From the NCBI RefSeq assembly GCF_900105995.1, contig NZ_LT629785.1, forward strand, positions 2,604,001 through 2,668,000: 64,000 nt of DNA, written 5' to 3'. The notes beneath the pieces are model-generated. The model searched no databases, was not told the DNA's origin, and saw nothing but the letters and a program-made list of their open reading frames with translations. The stretch's first letter is position 1. Every line of letters starts with the position of its first letter. Shown here piece after piece: positions 54,134 through 62,190 of the stretch. The stretch is from Pseudomonas pohangensis. GTDB lineage: Bacteria; Pseudomonadota; Gammaproteobacteria; Pseudomonadales; Pseudomonadaceae. The translations under genes were made by a program, and so were the position numbers.

Positions 54134-54295
54134 AACAGCGTGGCAGGCAGAAACTTCCTGCTACATTCAGTTTTGCAAGACTCGCTGACCGGCTGGCAGT
54201 AACCGCCACGCCCACAGCAAGTGGCAACAGCGGTTGGGCAATGCCCGACCGCCTGCCTCGATAGCTTGATTGCCCAGCTCACCAGGAGCAATACC

Positions 54296-54439
54296 ATGAC
54301 CCTATGCCCCATCGCCGTGGTCGCCGGCTGCCAGAAATGCCCGGCGTTTTCCATCTGCCCGCTGAAATCCGTGCTGGGTGACCAGGACAAATCCAGCCAG
54401 GCCAAACCCGCCAGCAAAAAGCCCGGCAAAAAAACCTGA
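54296..54439 (+). CDS. Small cysteine-rich protein, 47 residues
   Basis: MTLCPIAVVAGCQKCPAFSI is followed by CPLKSVLGDQ and a Lys/Ser/Pro/Ala-rich tail ending GKKT. Four cysteines lie at 4, 12, 15 and 21 in the pattern C-X7-C-X2-C-X5-C, which could bind a metal. AGGAGCAATACC places a good ribosome site before the ATG at 54296. I recall similar short proteins in other pseudomonads near plsB, but no known function. A 9-bp hairpin (54231-54251) lies between it and plsB. Confidence 0.7.
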   Translation: MTLCPIAVVAGCQKCPAFSICPLKSVLGDQDKSSQAKPASKKPGKKT

Positions 54440-54488
54440 TCGCCTACGCAATGCCTGATCCTGCACGGGTCAGGCCTGGAGGAGCCGC

Positions 54489-54908
54489 ATGTTTACCTAC
54501 GTATGTCTTGGCTGCGACGATCTCCGGCGCTCTGTGCCATTTTACGATGCGGTGCTCGGCGCCCTCGGCCTGTCACGCTGTGATACCGGTGACGACAGTG
54601 ACTGGGACGGCTGGGTTGGCTGGGGCACCTATGAAGAAGATGGCCTGCAGGAAGTCGCCCTGTGGCTCTGCCAGCCCTTTGACGGCCAGCCGGCGACTGT
54701 CGGCAACGGCAGCATGGTTGCCCTCAAAGCAACTTCCTGGGCGCAGGTAGAGCGGTTCCATCAGGCCGCACTGGCCCATGGCGGCAGCTGCGCAGGCCCG
54801 CCCGGGCTGCGTCCGCAGTACAACCCCGATTTTTATGCAGCCTATGTGCGCGACCCTGACGGCCACAAACTGGCCGCCGTCTGCCGCGGGTTTACCGCTG
54901 CGCAATAA
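54489..54908 (+). CDS. VOC (glyoxalase/bleomycin-resistance fold) family protein
   Basis: Single-domain protein of 139 residues with paired beta-alpha-beta-beta-beta modules. It starts MFTYVCLGCDDLRRSVPFYD and ends with AAYVRDPDGHKLAAVCRG, the typical VOC C-terminal block. GGAGGAGCCGC precedes the ATG. The family includes lyases, dioxygenases and binding proteins, so the reaction cannot be told from sequence. It lies 40 nt upstream of the halohydrin-dehalogenase-like gene in the same direction, and the two may be co-transcribed. Confidence 0.85.
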   Translation: MFTYVCLGCDDLRRSVPFYDAVLGALGLSRCDTGDDSDWDGWVGWGTYEEDGLQEVALWLCQPFDGQPATVGNGSMVALKATSWAQVERFHQAALAHGGSCAGPPGLRPQYNPDFYAAYVRDPDGHKLAAVCRGFTAAQ

Positions 54909-54948
54909 TCCCAGCCGCTCGACTCCACACACCGGAAGCCAGCCTGAC

Positions 54949-55629
54949 ATGCCCCAACTACTTGCCGGAAAACGCGTGCTGATTACCCAGGCCGAGCAGT
55001 TCATGGGCCCGGAACTCTGTGCGGTGTTTGCTGCCCACGGTGCAACGGTGATCGCAGACAACCGCGAACTCGGCGAAGCGGGTGCGCCGCAGCGCATCGT
55101 CAGTGATGCCGGCAGGATTGATGCGCTGGTGGCCAATCTGTCCATTGCCGCCCCGGCAACCCCGGCCGAGCAGGTCGGCGACGATGAATGGGCGGCGGTG
55201 TTTGCCGCACTGGTAACCCCCATGCCGCAACTGGTACGGGCGGCGCTGGTGCAGATGATCGAACGCCGCTCCGGCAAAATCCTGCTGATGGGCAGCGCCT
55301 CGGCACTGCGCGGGATGAAACGTGCCTCCACTTACAGCGCTGCCCGTGGTGCGCAACTGGCCTATGTGCAGGCGGTGGGGGTGGAAATGGCCGCGCACAA
55401 CATCCAGATCAACGCCATCGCGCAGAACTTTGTCGATAACCCGACTTACTTCCCCGCCGAAGTGCAGGCCAACCCACGCTTTCAGGAACGCCTCAAGCGC
55501 GAAGTACCACTGGGTCGCCTGGTCGCCGCCAGGGAAGATGCCGAGTTTGCCGCTTACCTGTGCAGCGAATCGGCCAACTGCTTCGTTGGCCAGGTTTTCC
55601 CGGTTTGCGGGGGCTGGGTGCAGCGCTGA
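54949..55629 (+). CDS. Halohydrin dehalogenase-like SDR protein
   Basis: The 226-residue short-chain dehydrogenase relative starts at 54949 (MPQLLAGKRVLITQAEQFMG). The usual TGxxxGxG cofactor motif is replaced by T13-X4-F18-X-G20. The catalytic triad reads Ser116-X12-Tyr129-X3-Arg133, with Arg instead of the SDR Lys. Both patterns are the published diagnostic motifs of halohydrin dehalogenases, which close vicinal haloalcohols to epoxides without a nucleotide. The STYSAAR block and GQVFPVCGGW end resemble HheC from memory. Natural substrate unknown. It probably shares a transcript with the VOC gene. Confidence 0.8.
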   Translation: MPQLLAGKRVLITQAEQFMGPELCAVFAAHGATVIADNRELGEAGAPQRIVSDAGRIDALVANLSIAAPATPAEQVGDDEWAAVFAALVTPMPQLVRAALVQMIERRSGKILLMGSASALRGMKRASTYSAARGAQLAYVQAVGVEMAAHNIQINAIAQNFVDNPTYFPAEVQANPRFQERLKREVPLGRLVAAREDAEFAAYLCSESANCFVGQVFPVCGGWVQR

Positions 55630-55704
55630 GGACTAACTGCGGCGGCAGGTGAAATCCCGGTGTGGCGGCAGTCGTAAGATTTCGCGGATCAACGGATTCC
55701 CGAT

Positions 55705-55789
55705 GGCTCCCATGCTCCTGCGTGGGAGCCTGGCTTGTAGACGCTGGAGCGTCGAGGGCTGCATTCCCACGCAGAGCGTGGGAACGATC
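55705..55789. repeat. Three-hairpin dispersed repeat
   Basis: Three perfect hairpins lie in 85 bp: GGCTCCCA/TGGGAGCC (55705-55730), ACGCT/AGCGT (55741-55752) and TTCCCACGC/GCGTGGGAA (55764-55784). The TCCCACGC-AGA-GCGTGGGA unit is a familiar dispersed repeat in gamma-proteobacteria. Short ORFs crossing it are not convincing genes. Confidence 0.7.
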
Positions 55790-56111
55790 AAACACTGCGC
55801 TTCGCTACGTTCCGGGTTCGTTCGCTCCGTCGGCGTTCCAGGGGCACGCTGCGAAGGGCCGTCCCTGGCCCATCGCAGCTCTCGGCTTTGGCATCCTGCG
55901 TCGCTCTATCTCCTGCATCCATGCAGTCGTCGCGGCATCCCTGCCGCTCAACCCCTTCCACACCGATTCCGCTCACCCTTCTGACGGGACTGTCAGTCCG
56001 TGCAAGCAAGTAGTATTTGTGATTTCTAGATGGCTATCGAAGCGCGGACGATGGTTCGGCTGGCGATCAGTTCCCCATCAGAAGGCCGAACGTAGGTGCC
56101 GTGCAGAGGGG
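55790..56111. other. Gene-free spacer within 55630-56448
   Basis: I see no gene here. Several short frames stay open on both strands, but none has a recognisable domain, a ribosome site or normal codon use. The sequence GGGCACGCTGCGAAGGGCC near 55850 looks like part of the surrounding repeat mosaic. Confidence 0.5.
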
Positions 56112-56286
56112 CATTTGGCATGGATGCCAAATGAGGAACGATGGGCCATGGATGGCCCTTCGAGACGACCCTCGGAGCGGTGCCGTAGTGAGGGAAGTCG
56201 CGCGCAGCGCGACCCGGATGCCGGGGTGTGTTTCTTTGCTTCCTTTCTTTGCACAAGCAAAGAAAGGGAGGCGCCCGGCGGGGCGC
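56112..56286. repeat. Five-hairpin structured element
   Basis: Five perfect hairpins occur in a row in 175 bp: CATTTGGCAT/ATGCCAAATG (56112-56133), GGGCCAT/ATGGCCC (56143-56158), GTCGCGC/GCGCGAC (56197-56213), CCTTTCTTTGC/GCAAAGAAAGG (56242-56267) and GCGCCC/GGGCGC (56271-56286). The first two share a CAT-GG-ATG tip. I recall similar TTTCTTTG hairpin sequences dispersed in many proteobacteria, often mis-annotated as small proteins. Its role is unknown. Confidence 0.7.
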
Positions 56287-56400
56287 AATAGAAACCATCA
56301 ATCAACTTCGATAATCGGCCTTGCGAATAACAAGAATCAGCAACGGATTTCCAATCCAACACGCCCGTCGACCCTCAAACAAACCCACAACTCAAACAAT

Positions 56401-56427
56401 AAAAAACGCCCCGGAAACAGGGGCGTC
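56401..56427 (-). terminator. Intrinsic terminator after the RND pump operon
   Basis: ACGCCCC (56406-56412) pairs with GGGGCGT (56420-56426) around GGAAACA. On the minus strand it is followed by TTTTTT (56406-56401). It lies 22 nt past the stop of the RND gene. Confidence 0.85.
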
Positions 56428-56448
56428 TTTACTCAGCTGGCAAGGCAG

Positions 56449-59400
56449 TTAATCCACCGGCTGCGGCACCGGCCCTTCGCCTTCTTTGACCCGGTACCAG
56501 GCCGAGTACAGCGCCGGAAGCGCCAGCAGGGTCAGACCGGTGGCCACGATCAGACCACCCATGATCGCCACCGCCATCGGTCCGAAGAAGGTACTGCGGA
56601 TCAGCGGGATCATCGCCAGCACGGCCGCCAGCGCCGTCAGTACGATCGGCCGGAAACGTCGCACCGTGGCATCAATGATGGCCTGCCGGCGCGGTGAGCC
56701 ATCGGCGATATCCTTCTCGATCTGGTCGATCAGGATCACCGAGTTGCGCATGATCATGCCCGACAGGGCAATGGTGCCGAGCATCGCCACGAAGCCGAAC
56801 GGCTGGCGGAACACCAGCAGGAACAGCACCACGCCGATCAGCCCGAAAGGCGCGGTCAGAAACACCATGGCTGACAGCGAGAAACTGCGCAATTGCAGCA
56901 TCAGCAGGGTCAGCACCACCACCAGAAACAGTGGCAATCCGGCGTTCACCGAAGCCTGGCTATCCGCCGAATCCTCCACGGTACCGCCCACATTCAGCTC
57001 GTAGCCGTCCGGTAGTGCCGCCTGGATATCCGCCAGGGTCGGCATGATTTGCGCCGTCACCGGAGCCGGCAGGCTGCCGTCATAGATGTCGGCCCGCACC
57101 GTCACCGTCGGCAGACGATCGCGGCGCCAGATGATGCCTTCCTCGAAGCCATATTCCAGGGTCGCCACCTGCGACAGCGCGACACTCTTGCCGCTGTCGG
57201 TCTGCACCGACAGGCTCGGCAACTGCGACAGCAGGCCACGCTCACTCGGCGTACCGCGCAGCAACACCTCGATCTGCTCGTTGCCCTCGCGGTAGTTGCT
57301 TACCGCCTGGCCGGAAAGCAGGCTTTGCAGGGACTGCGAAATATCGGCGGTCGAGACGCCGAGTGCCCGTGCGCGGTCCTGATCAATCTGCAGACGTACC
57401 ACCTTGCTCGGCTCTTCCCAGTTCAGGTGCACGTTGACCACGTGCGGGTTCAGCCGCACCTTGTCCTCGACTTCACGGGCAATCCTGCGCACCTCGTCGA
57501 TATGCTCGCCAGAAAGCCGGAGCTGGATCGGATAACCCACCGGCGGGCCGTTTTCCAGACGTGAAATACGCGAGCGTACGGCCGGGAACTGCTGGTCAAG
57601 CACATCGATCAGCCAGCTGCGGATCTTCTCGCGCTCCTTGGCCGACTTGGTCAGCACGACAAACTGGGCAAAGCTGGCCTGTGGCATCTGCTGATCCAGC
57701 GGCAGATAGAAGCGTGGTGCCCCCGCGCCGATATAGGCCACATAGTTTTCGATACCCGGCTGGGCCTGCAGCAGCTTTTCCAGACGGGCGGCCTCGACCT
57801 CGGTTGCCTTGAGCGACGAGCCTTCAGCCAGCTTCAGGTCAACCATCAGCTCAAAGCGCCCGGATGACGGAAAGAACTGCACCGGGATGAAGCGGAACAG
57901 CGCCACCGAGACAATGAAGGCGGCAAAGGTCATCAGCAGCACTTTCTTGCGGTTATCCACGCACCAGCCAAGGACGCTGCGAAAACGCCGGTAGAACGGT
58001 TTGTCGTACGGGTCGTGGGTGTGCTCCCCGGCTTGCAGCGGGTGTGCCGCAGGCAACAGGCGAAAGCCCAGATAGGGCACAAACACCACGGCAGCAAACC
58101 ACGACACCACCAGGGCTATGGTCACCACAGAAAAGATCGAACCGGTGTATTCGCCGGTGCCCGACTTGGCCGTGGCAATCGGCAGAAATCCTGCTGCAGT
58201 GATCAGCGTACCGGTAAGCATGGGGAACGCCGTATTGCTCCAGGCAAAGCCGGCCGCCTTGATGCGGTCGAAGCCCTGCTCCATCTTCACCGCCATCATC
58301 TCTACGGCAATGATGGCGTCATCCACCAGCAAACCGAGGGCAAGAATAAGCGCACCGAGAGATATCTTGTGCAGACCGATATTGAAGTAGAACATCAGGC
58401 AGAACGTCATGGCCAGCACGATGGGAATCGACAGCGCCACCACCAGACCGCTGCGTGCGCCCAGCGAGAAAAAGCTCACCACCAATACGATCGCCAATGC
58501 CTCGGCCAGCGCACGCAGGAACTCGCCGACGCCGCGCTTGACCGCCACCGGCTGGTCAGAAACCTTGCTCAGCTCCATGCCCAGCGGCAGGGTTTGCTGC
58601 AGGCGGGCGAACTCTTTATCCAGCGCCGCACCGAGTACCAGAATGTCACCACCGTCCTTCATCGAAACCGCCAGGCCGATGGCGTTTTCACCCATGAAGC
58701 GCATGCGCGGCGCGGGGGGATCGTTGAAGGCCCGATGCACATCCGCCACGTCGTTGATGCGGAAGGTCCGATCGCCAACCCGAATCGGAAAATTGCGAAT
58801 TTCCTCGACCGAATTGAAGCGCCCGGTGACGCGCAATTGCACCCGTTCCTGCGCCGTCTCGAAGAATCCGGCTGGTGCCACGGCATTCTGCTTGTTCAGC
58901 GCCATCTGTACCGCTTCCAGAGGCAGGCCCAGCGTGGCCGCCTTGGAGTTGGACAGCTCGATCCAGATCTTTTCGTCCTGCAGGCCGAGCAGCTCGATGC
59001 GGCCTACATCCTTGACCTTCTGCAGTTGCAGTTGCAGGCGATCGGCGTAGTCCTTGAGCACTGCATAGTCGTAGCCTTCACCGGTCAGCGCATAGATGTT
59101 GCCGTAAACCGTGCCGAACTCGTCATTGAAGAAAGGTCCAATCACGCCCTGTGGCAGGGTGTGGCGGATATCGCTGATCTTCTTGCGCACCTGATACCAG
59201 GCTTCCAGGTTCTCATCCGGCTTCAGCCACTCCTGGGTAAAGAAGGTCACTTGCGATTCACCCGGTCGCGAGTAGGAAACAATTTCCTTGAACTCGCCGG
59301 CTTCCATCAGCTTCTTTTCGATGCGGTCAGTGACCTGCAGCGCAACTTCCTCGGCACTGGCGCCCGGCCAGATGGTGCGGATCATCATGGCGTGCCATGA

Positions 59401-59526
59401 AATGGGCGGATCTTCGGCCTGTGACAACTTGGTGTAGGCAATCGCCCCGGCAACGCTGAACAGCAGAATCAGATAGAGCACGACCTGGCGATTCTTCACC
59501 GCCCAGATGGAGAGATTGAAGTTCAT
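56449..59526 (-). CDS. mexK: RND efflux transporter, MexK-like
   Basis: Inner-membrane proton-driven pump of the HAE1/RND family. The 1025-residue protein has twelve expected helices, two large periplasmic loops, and the proton-relay Asp pair in LGLLVDDAIIAVE near residue 400. The gene order (adaptor, pump, divergent TetR) and the 1025-residue length match P. aeruginosa mexJK, which exports triclosan and erythromycin; substrates here are unproven. No outer-membrane channel is encoded, as in mexJK, which borrows OprM or OpmH. It follows the adaptor gene by 6 nt. Confidence 0.85.
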   Translation of the reverse strand: MNFNLSIWAVKNRQVVLYLILLFSVAGAIAYTKLSQAEDPPISWHAMMIRTIWPGASAEEVALQVTDRIEKKLMEAGEFKEIVSYSRPGESQVTFFTQEWLKPDENLEAWYQVRKKISDIRHTLPQGVIGPFFNDEFGTVYGNIYALTGEGYDYAVLKDYADRLQLQLQKVKDVGRIELLGLQDEKIWIELSNSKAATLGLPLEAVQMALNKQNAVAPAGFFETAQERVQLRVTGRFNSVEEIRNFPIRVGDRTFRINDVADVHRAFNDPPAPRMRFMGENAIGLAVSMKDGGDILVLGAALDKEFARLQQTLPLGMELSKVSDQPVAVKRGVGEFLRALAEALAIVLVVSFFSLGARSGLVVALSIPIVLAMTFCLMFYFNIGLHKISLGALILALGLLVDDAIIAVEMMAVKMEQGFDRIKAAGFAWSNTAFPMLTGTLITAAGFLPIATAKSGTGEYTGSIFSVVTIALVVSWFAAVVFVPYLGFRLLPAAHPLQAGEHTHDPYDKPFYRRFRSVLGWCVDNRKKVLLMTFAAFIVSVALFRFIPVQFFPSSGRFELMVDLKLAEGSSLKATEVEAARLEKLLQAQPGIENYVAYIGAGAPRFYLPLDQQMPQASFAQFVVLTKSAKEREKIRSWLIDVLDQQFPAVRSRISRLENGPPVGYPIQLRLSGEHIDEVRRIAREVEDKVRLNPHVVNVHLNWEEPSKVVRLQIDQDRARALGVSTADISQSLQSLLSGQAVSNYREGNEQIEVLLRGTPSERGLLSQLPSLSVQTDSGKSVALSQVATLEYGFEEGIIWRRDRLPTVTVRADIYDGSLPAPVTAQIMPTLADIQAALPDGYELNVGGTVEDSADSQASVNAGLPLFLVVVLTLLMLQLRSFSLSAMVFLTAPFGLIGVVLFLLVFRQPFGFVAMLGTIALSGMIMRNSVILIDQIEKDIADGSPRRQAIIDATVRRFRPIVLTALAAVLAMIPLIRSTFFGPMAVAIMGGLIVATGLTLLALPALYSAWYRVKEGEGPVPQPVD

Positions 59527-59532
59527 GCTTCG

Positions 59533-60639
59533 TTACTCCCCGCCGGCCAGGCTGAGTGGACGATTGTCGCGATCCACCGGACGCACTTTCACCCCTTCGT
59601 TGAGTAGCTGCACACCGGCGGAAACCACCCAGTCGGACTCCTGCAGGCCGTGCAGAATGGGTACTTCCTCCTCGCCATAGGGGCCAGCTGTGACCGCCAC
59701 GCGCTTGAGTGTCAACTCCACCGGATCAACAATCCACACATAGGACTGGGCACCATCCGCAGTCAGCGCCGGGAGCGGCACGGAGAGTGGAATATCACCG
59801 GCAGGACTGACGTAGACCTGCGCGCTCTGGCCCAGGTCGACCGGCTTGCCATCGTTTTCGGTAATCGCTACCCGGGCCGCATAGGTGCGCGTCTGCGGGT
59901 CGGCAGCAGGAGAGATTTCGCGCAGCTTGCCGGACAGAAACACGCCCGGACGCGACCATAACTTGATGCGCACCGCCTGGCCGATGCTGAACTGACCGAT
60001 GTTGCCTTCAGGCAGGCTGATCAGAATTTCCCGCTCGCCATCGGCCGCCATGTTGAACACGGTCTGACCAGGCGCCACGACCTGACCCACTTCCAGCATG
60101 CGCCGGGAGATCACCCCGTCTCTGGGCGCACGCAGCACGGCATAGCCGGCCTGGTTGGCGCTGACGTTGTATTCCGCCTGCACCTGCTTCAGGCGTGCCT
60201 CACCTGCCTGATAAAGGTTCTCGAAATTCTCGTACTGCGAACGGCTGACCAGTTGCTTCTCCAGCAATTGCTGATAGCGATCCCGTTCGGCACGCACCAG
60301 CTTGAGATTTGCTTGCGCAGCAGTGACCTGCGCCTTCATCGCCGCCAGCTTCAACTTCACGTCTTTCGGGTCCAGTTCGGCCAGCACCTGGCCCTGCTTC
60401 ACCTGATCGCCACTGTCCACCAGACGCTTGACCACTTCGCCGCCAATGCGAAATGCCAGATCCGGCTCATAGCGCGCACGCACTTCACCCGGATAGGTTT
60501 CCAGCTGCGCCTCTGCCGACTGCGGGTGTACCACCATCACCGGTCGCGGGCGCTGCTCTTCAGCCTGTTCCTTTCCGCAACCTGACAGAAACACCGCAAG
60601 CGCCAGAGAAACTGCAACAGTCGAGACAGGTCGAAGCAT
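59533..60639 (-). CDS. mexJ: RND periplasmic adaptor lipoprotein, MexJ-like
   Basis: Membrane fusion protein that links the RND pump to an outer-membrane channel. The 368-residue precursor has a lipobox FLSGC with the lipidated Cys21. A barrel-sandwich region includes ARYEPDLAFRIGGEV and APRDGVISRRMLEVGQ. A coiled-coil hairpin at about 95-150 is rich in Ala, Lys and Gln, and beta-barrel domains follow. It starts the operon and is divergent from the TetR gene across an 88-bp gap. Confidence 0.87.
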   Translation of the reverse strand: MLRPVSTVAVSLALAVFLSGCGKEQAEEQRPRPVMVVHPQSAEAQLETYPGEVRARYEPDLAFRIGGEVVKRLVDSGDQVKQGQVLAELDPKDVKLKLAAMKAQVTAAQANLKLVRAERDRYQQLLEKQLVSRSQYENFENLYQAGEARLKQVQAEYNVSANQAGYAVLRAPRDGVISRRMLEVGQVVAPGQTVFNMAADGEREILISLPEGNIGQFSIGQAVRIKLWSRPGVFLSGKLREISPAADPQTRTYAARVAITENDGKPVDLGQSAQVYVSPAGDIPLSVPLPALTADGAQSYVWIVDPVELTLKRVAVTAGPYGEEEVPILHGLQESDWVVSAGVQLLNEGVKVRPVDRDNRPLSLAGGE

Positions 60640-60727
60640 GGCGAATAACCTTCCGGAAAACAGGGATTTATATTATTGAACTGTCGGGTATAGTAATAAC
60701 CAGTCGATCAGGAGTCCAGCACTACTA
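60640..60727. promoter_or_regulatory. Divergent mexJ/mexL control region
   Basis: The 88-bp gap is A/T-rich and must hold both promoters. TTATT (60673-60677) and AATAA (60695-60699) form a weak inverted repeat around the core that likely includes -10 boxes such as TATAGT. TetR repressors of the MexL type bind the shared gap and repress both genes; the site here is only a candidate. Confidence 0.45.
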
Positions 60728-61375
60728 ATGAACGCCCCAATTTCACCGGCAGCGCCTGCTACTGCGGGTCGTCCCAAGGATCCGCTCAAGCGCGAGGCCA
60801 TTCTCAACGCGGCGAAAAACCTGTTTCTCAGCAAGGGTTACGAAGGTAGCAGCATGGATGCCATTGCTGCAGAAGCCGGCGTCTCCAAGCTCACCGTTTA
60901 CAGCCATTTCAATGACAAGGAAACCCTGTTTTCTGCCGCCGTGAAGTCAAAGTGCGAAGAGCAGCTGCCCCAGCCGTTCTTCGAGCCGGCAACCGGTTCA
61001 TCCATCGAAAATGTGCTGTTGAACATCGGTCGCGGCTTCTATCACCTGGTCAACAGCCCCGAGTCGATCGAATTGCATCGGGTGATGATGACCCAGGCCA
61101 ATGTCGACAACAAACTGTCACAGATGTTTCTCGATGCCGGCCCGCAACGCGTCATTCGCGAAATGGAGCGCCTGCTGACCCAGGCCAACCAGAAGCACCA
61201 ACTGCAGGTTGCCGACCCTGCCAAAGCGGCCGAGCATTTCTTCTGTCTGATCAAGGGTAGTGACAACATCCGGCTGTTGATCGGCTGCAACCCGGACCTG
61301 AAAAGCCCTGCAGCCGTGGAAGCGCACATCCGGGATGTGGTGGGGCTGTTCTTGCGCGCCTATCGCTGCCCCTGA
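60728..61375 (+). CDS. mexL: TetR-family repressor, MexL-like
   Basis: TetR-type regulator of 215 residues. The helix-turn-helix lies at about 25-70, with core FLSKGYEGSSMDAIAAEAGV followed by SKLTVYSHFNDKE. The C-terminal ligand domain is all helical (AefR/TetR_C type). The divergent position beside the adaptor gene matches MexL, which represses mexJK in P. aeruginosa. Its 3' end overlaps the end of the convergent NYN gene by 16 nt. Confidence 0.85.
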   Translation: MNAPISPAAPATAGRPKDPLKREAILNAAKNLFLSKGYEGSSMDAIAAEAGVSKLTVYSHFNDKETLFSAAVKSKCEEQLPQPFFEPATGSSIENVLLNIGRGFYHLVNSPESIELHRVMMTQANVDNKLSQMFLDAGPQRVIREMERLLTQANQKHQLQVADPAKAAEHFFCLIKGSDNIRLLIGCNPDLKSPAAVEAHIRDVVGLFLRAYRCP

Positions 61376-62163
61376 GCAGAGGCTTCCCGGCGTTTATTGC
61401 GCACGTACGGGTGATTGTTGATTTTTTTGATTTCAAACAGGTCGATGGCTGCAAAAAGATCGGCGAGCTTTGCATAACCGAAGTTGCGCGAATCGAAGGA
61501 TGCCTGGTTACCTATGCGGCTACCGACAATACTCAAGGGCGCCCAACCATCATCCTGCTCGGCAAAAGCCACTGCATTGCGCAGCAGGTTCATCAGCCCG
61601 GTATCACCCTTCAGCTGATTGGCGGTTTTTTTGGCGGACTGCGCAAGCACTGCCGGCGCGAGATCAGCAGCGCCCTTCAGCGCCTGTTTGGCCGGTGCTT
61701 CTGCAGCTTCAACCACCTCAGCTACCGGCTCAAGGTCATCCAGATACAAAAACCGTGAACAGGCCTTGACGAAGGGTTCCGGTGTTTTTCGCTCACCAAA
61801 GCCAACTACTTTTTTGCCTTCGGCACGCAACCGGTTGACCAGTGGCGTGAAGTCGCAATCGGAAGACACCAGGCAAAAAACCTCTATCGGCTTGGTGTAC
61901 AGCACGTCCATCGCATCAATCGCCATTGCCATGTCAGTGGCATTTTTTCCCTTGACCAGATCGAACTGCTGTACCGGCTGGATGGCATGCTCGTGCAAAA
62001 CATCAACCCATGACTCCAGCCGGGTGCTTTTCCAGTTGCCGTACGCCCGCCGGATGGATACAGCCCCCAGCGAAGCCAGTTCGGCAAGAATATGGCCGAC
62101 CTTGCGGCTTGGCGCATTGTCGGCATCGATAAACATGGCCACTCGCTGATTGGTTTCGTGCAT
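61360..62163 (-). CDS. NYN-domain (LabA/DUF88-type) protein with C-terminal OST-HTH domain
   Basis: Predicted PIN-like ribonuclease of 267 residues. The N-terminal NYN domain has the acidic residues Asp13 and Asp15 (FIDADNAP), Asp77 (NATDMAMAID), and Asp102 and Asp104 (VSSDCDFTPLV), a full catalytic set. After an Ala-rich linker at 150-183 comes an OST-HTH/LOTUS-like RNA-binding domain at about 185-257 (GWAPLSIVGSRIGNQ). The pairing suggests RNA cleavage or decay, but targets are unknown. Tail-to-tail overlap with mexL by 16 nt. Confidence 0.85.
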   Translation of the reverse strand: MHETNQRVAMFIDADNAPSRKVGHILAELASLGAVSIRRAYGNWKSTRLESWVDVLHEHAIQPVQQFDLVKGKNATDMAMAIDAMDVLYTKPIEVFCLVSSDCDFTPLVNRLRAEGKKVVGFGERKTPEPFVKACSRFLYLDDLEPVAEVVEAAEAPAKQALKGAADLAPAVLAQSAKKTANQLKGDTGLMNLLRNAVAFAEQDDGWAPLSIVGSRIGNQASFDSRNFGYAKLADLFAAIDLFEIKKINNHPYVRNKRREASAQGQR

Positions 62164-62190
62164 GGAACCCCCTACTGAGTTCTCTGCAGC

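Noticed and set aside
55649..56697. Several overlapping short ORFs (60-210 codons) on both strands in the gene-free region
   Set aside because: They cross perfect hairpins of dispersed repeats, overlap each other on both strands and show no domain. One also runs into the RND gene.
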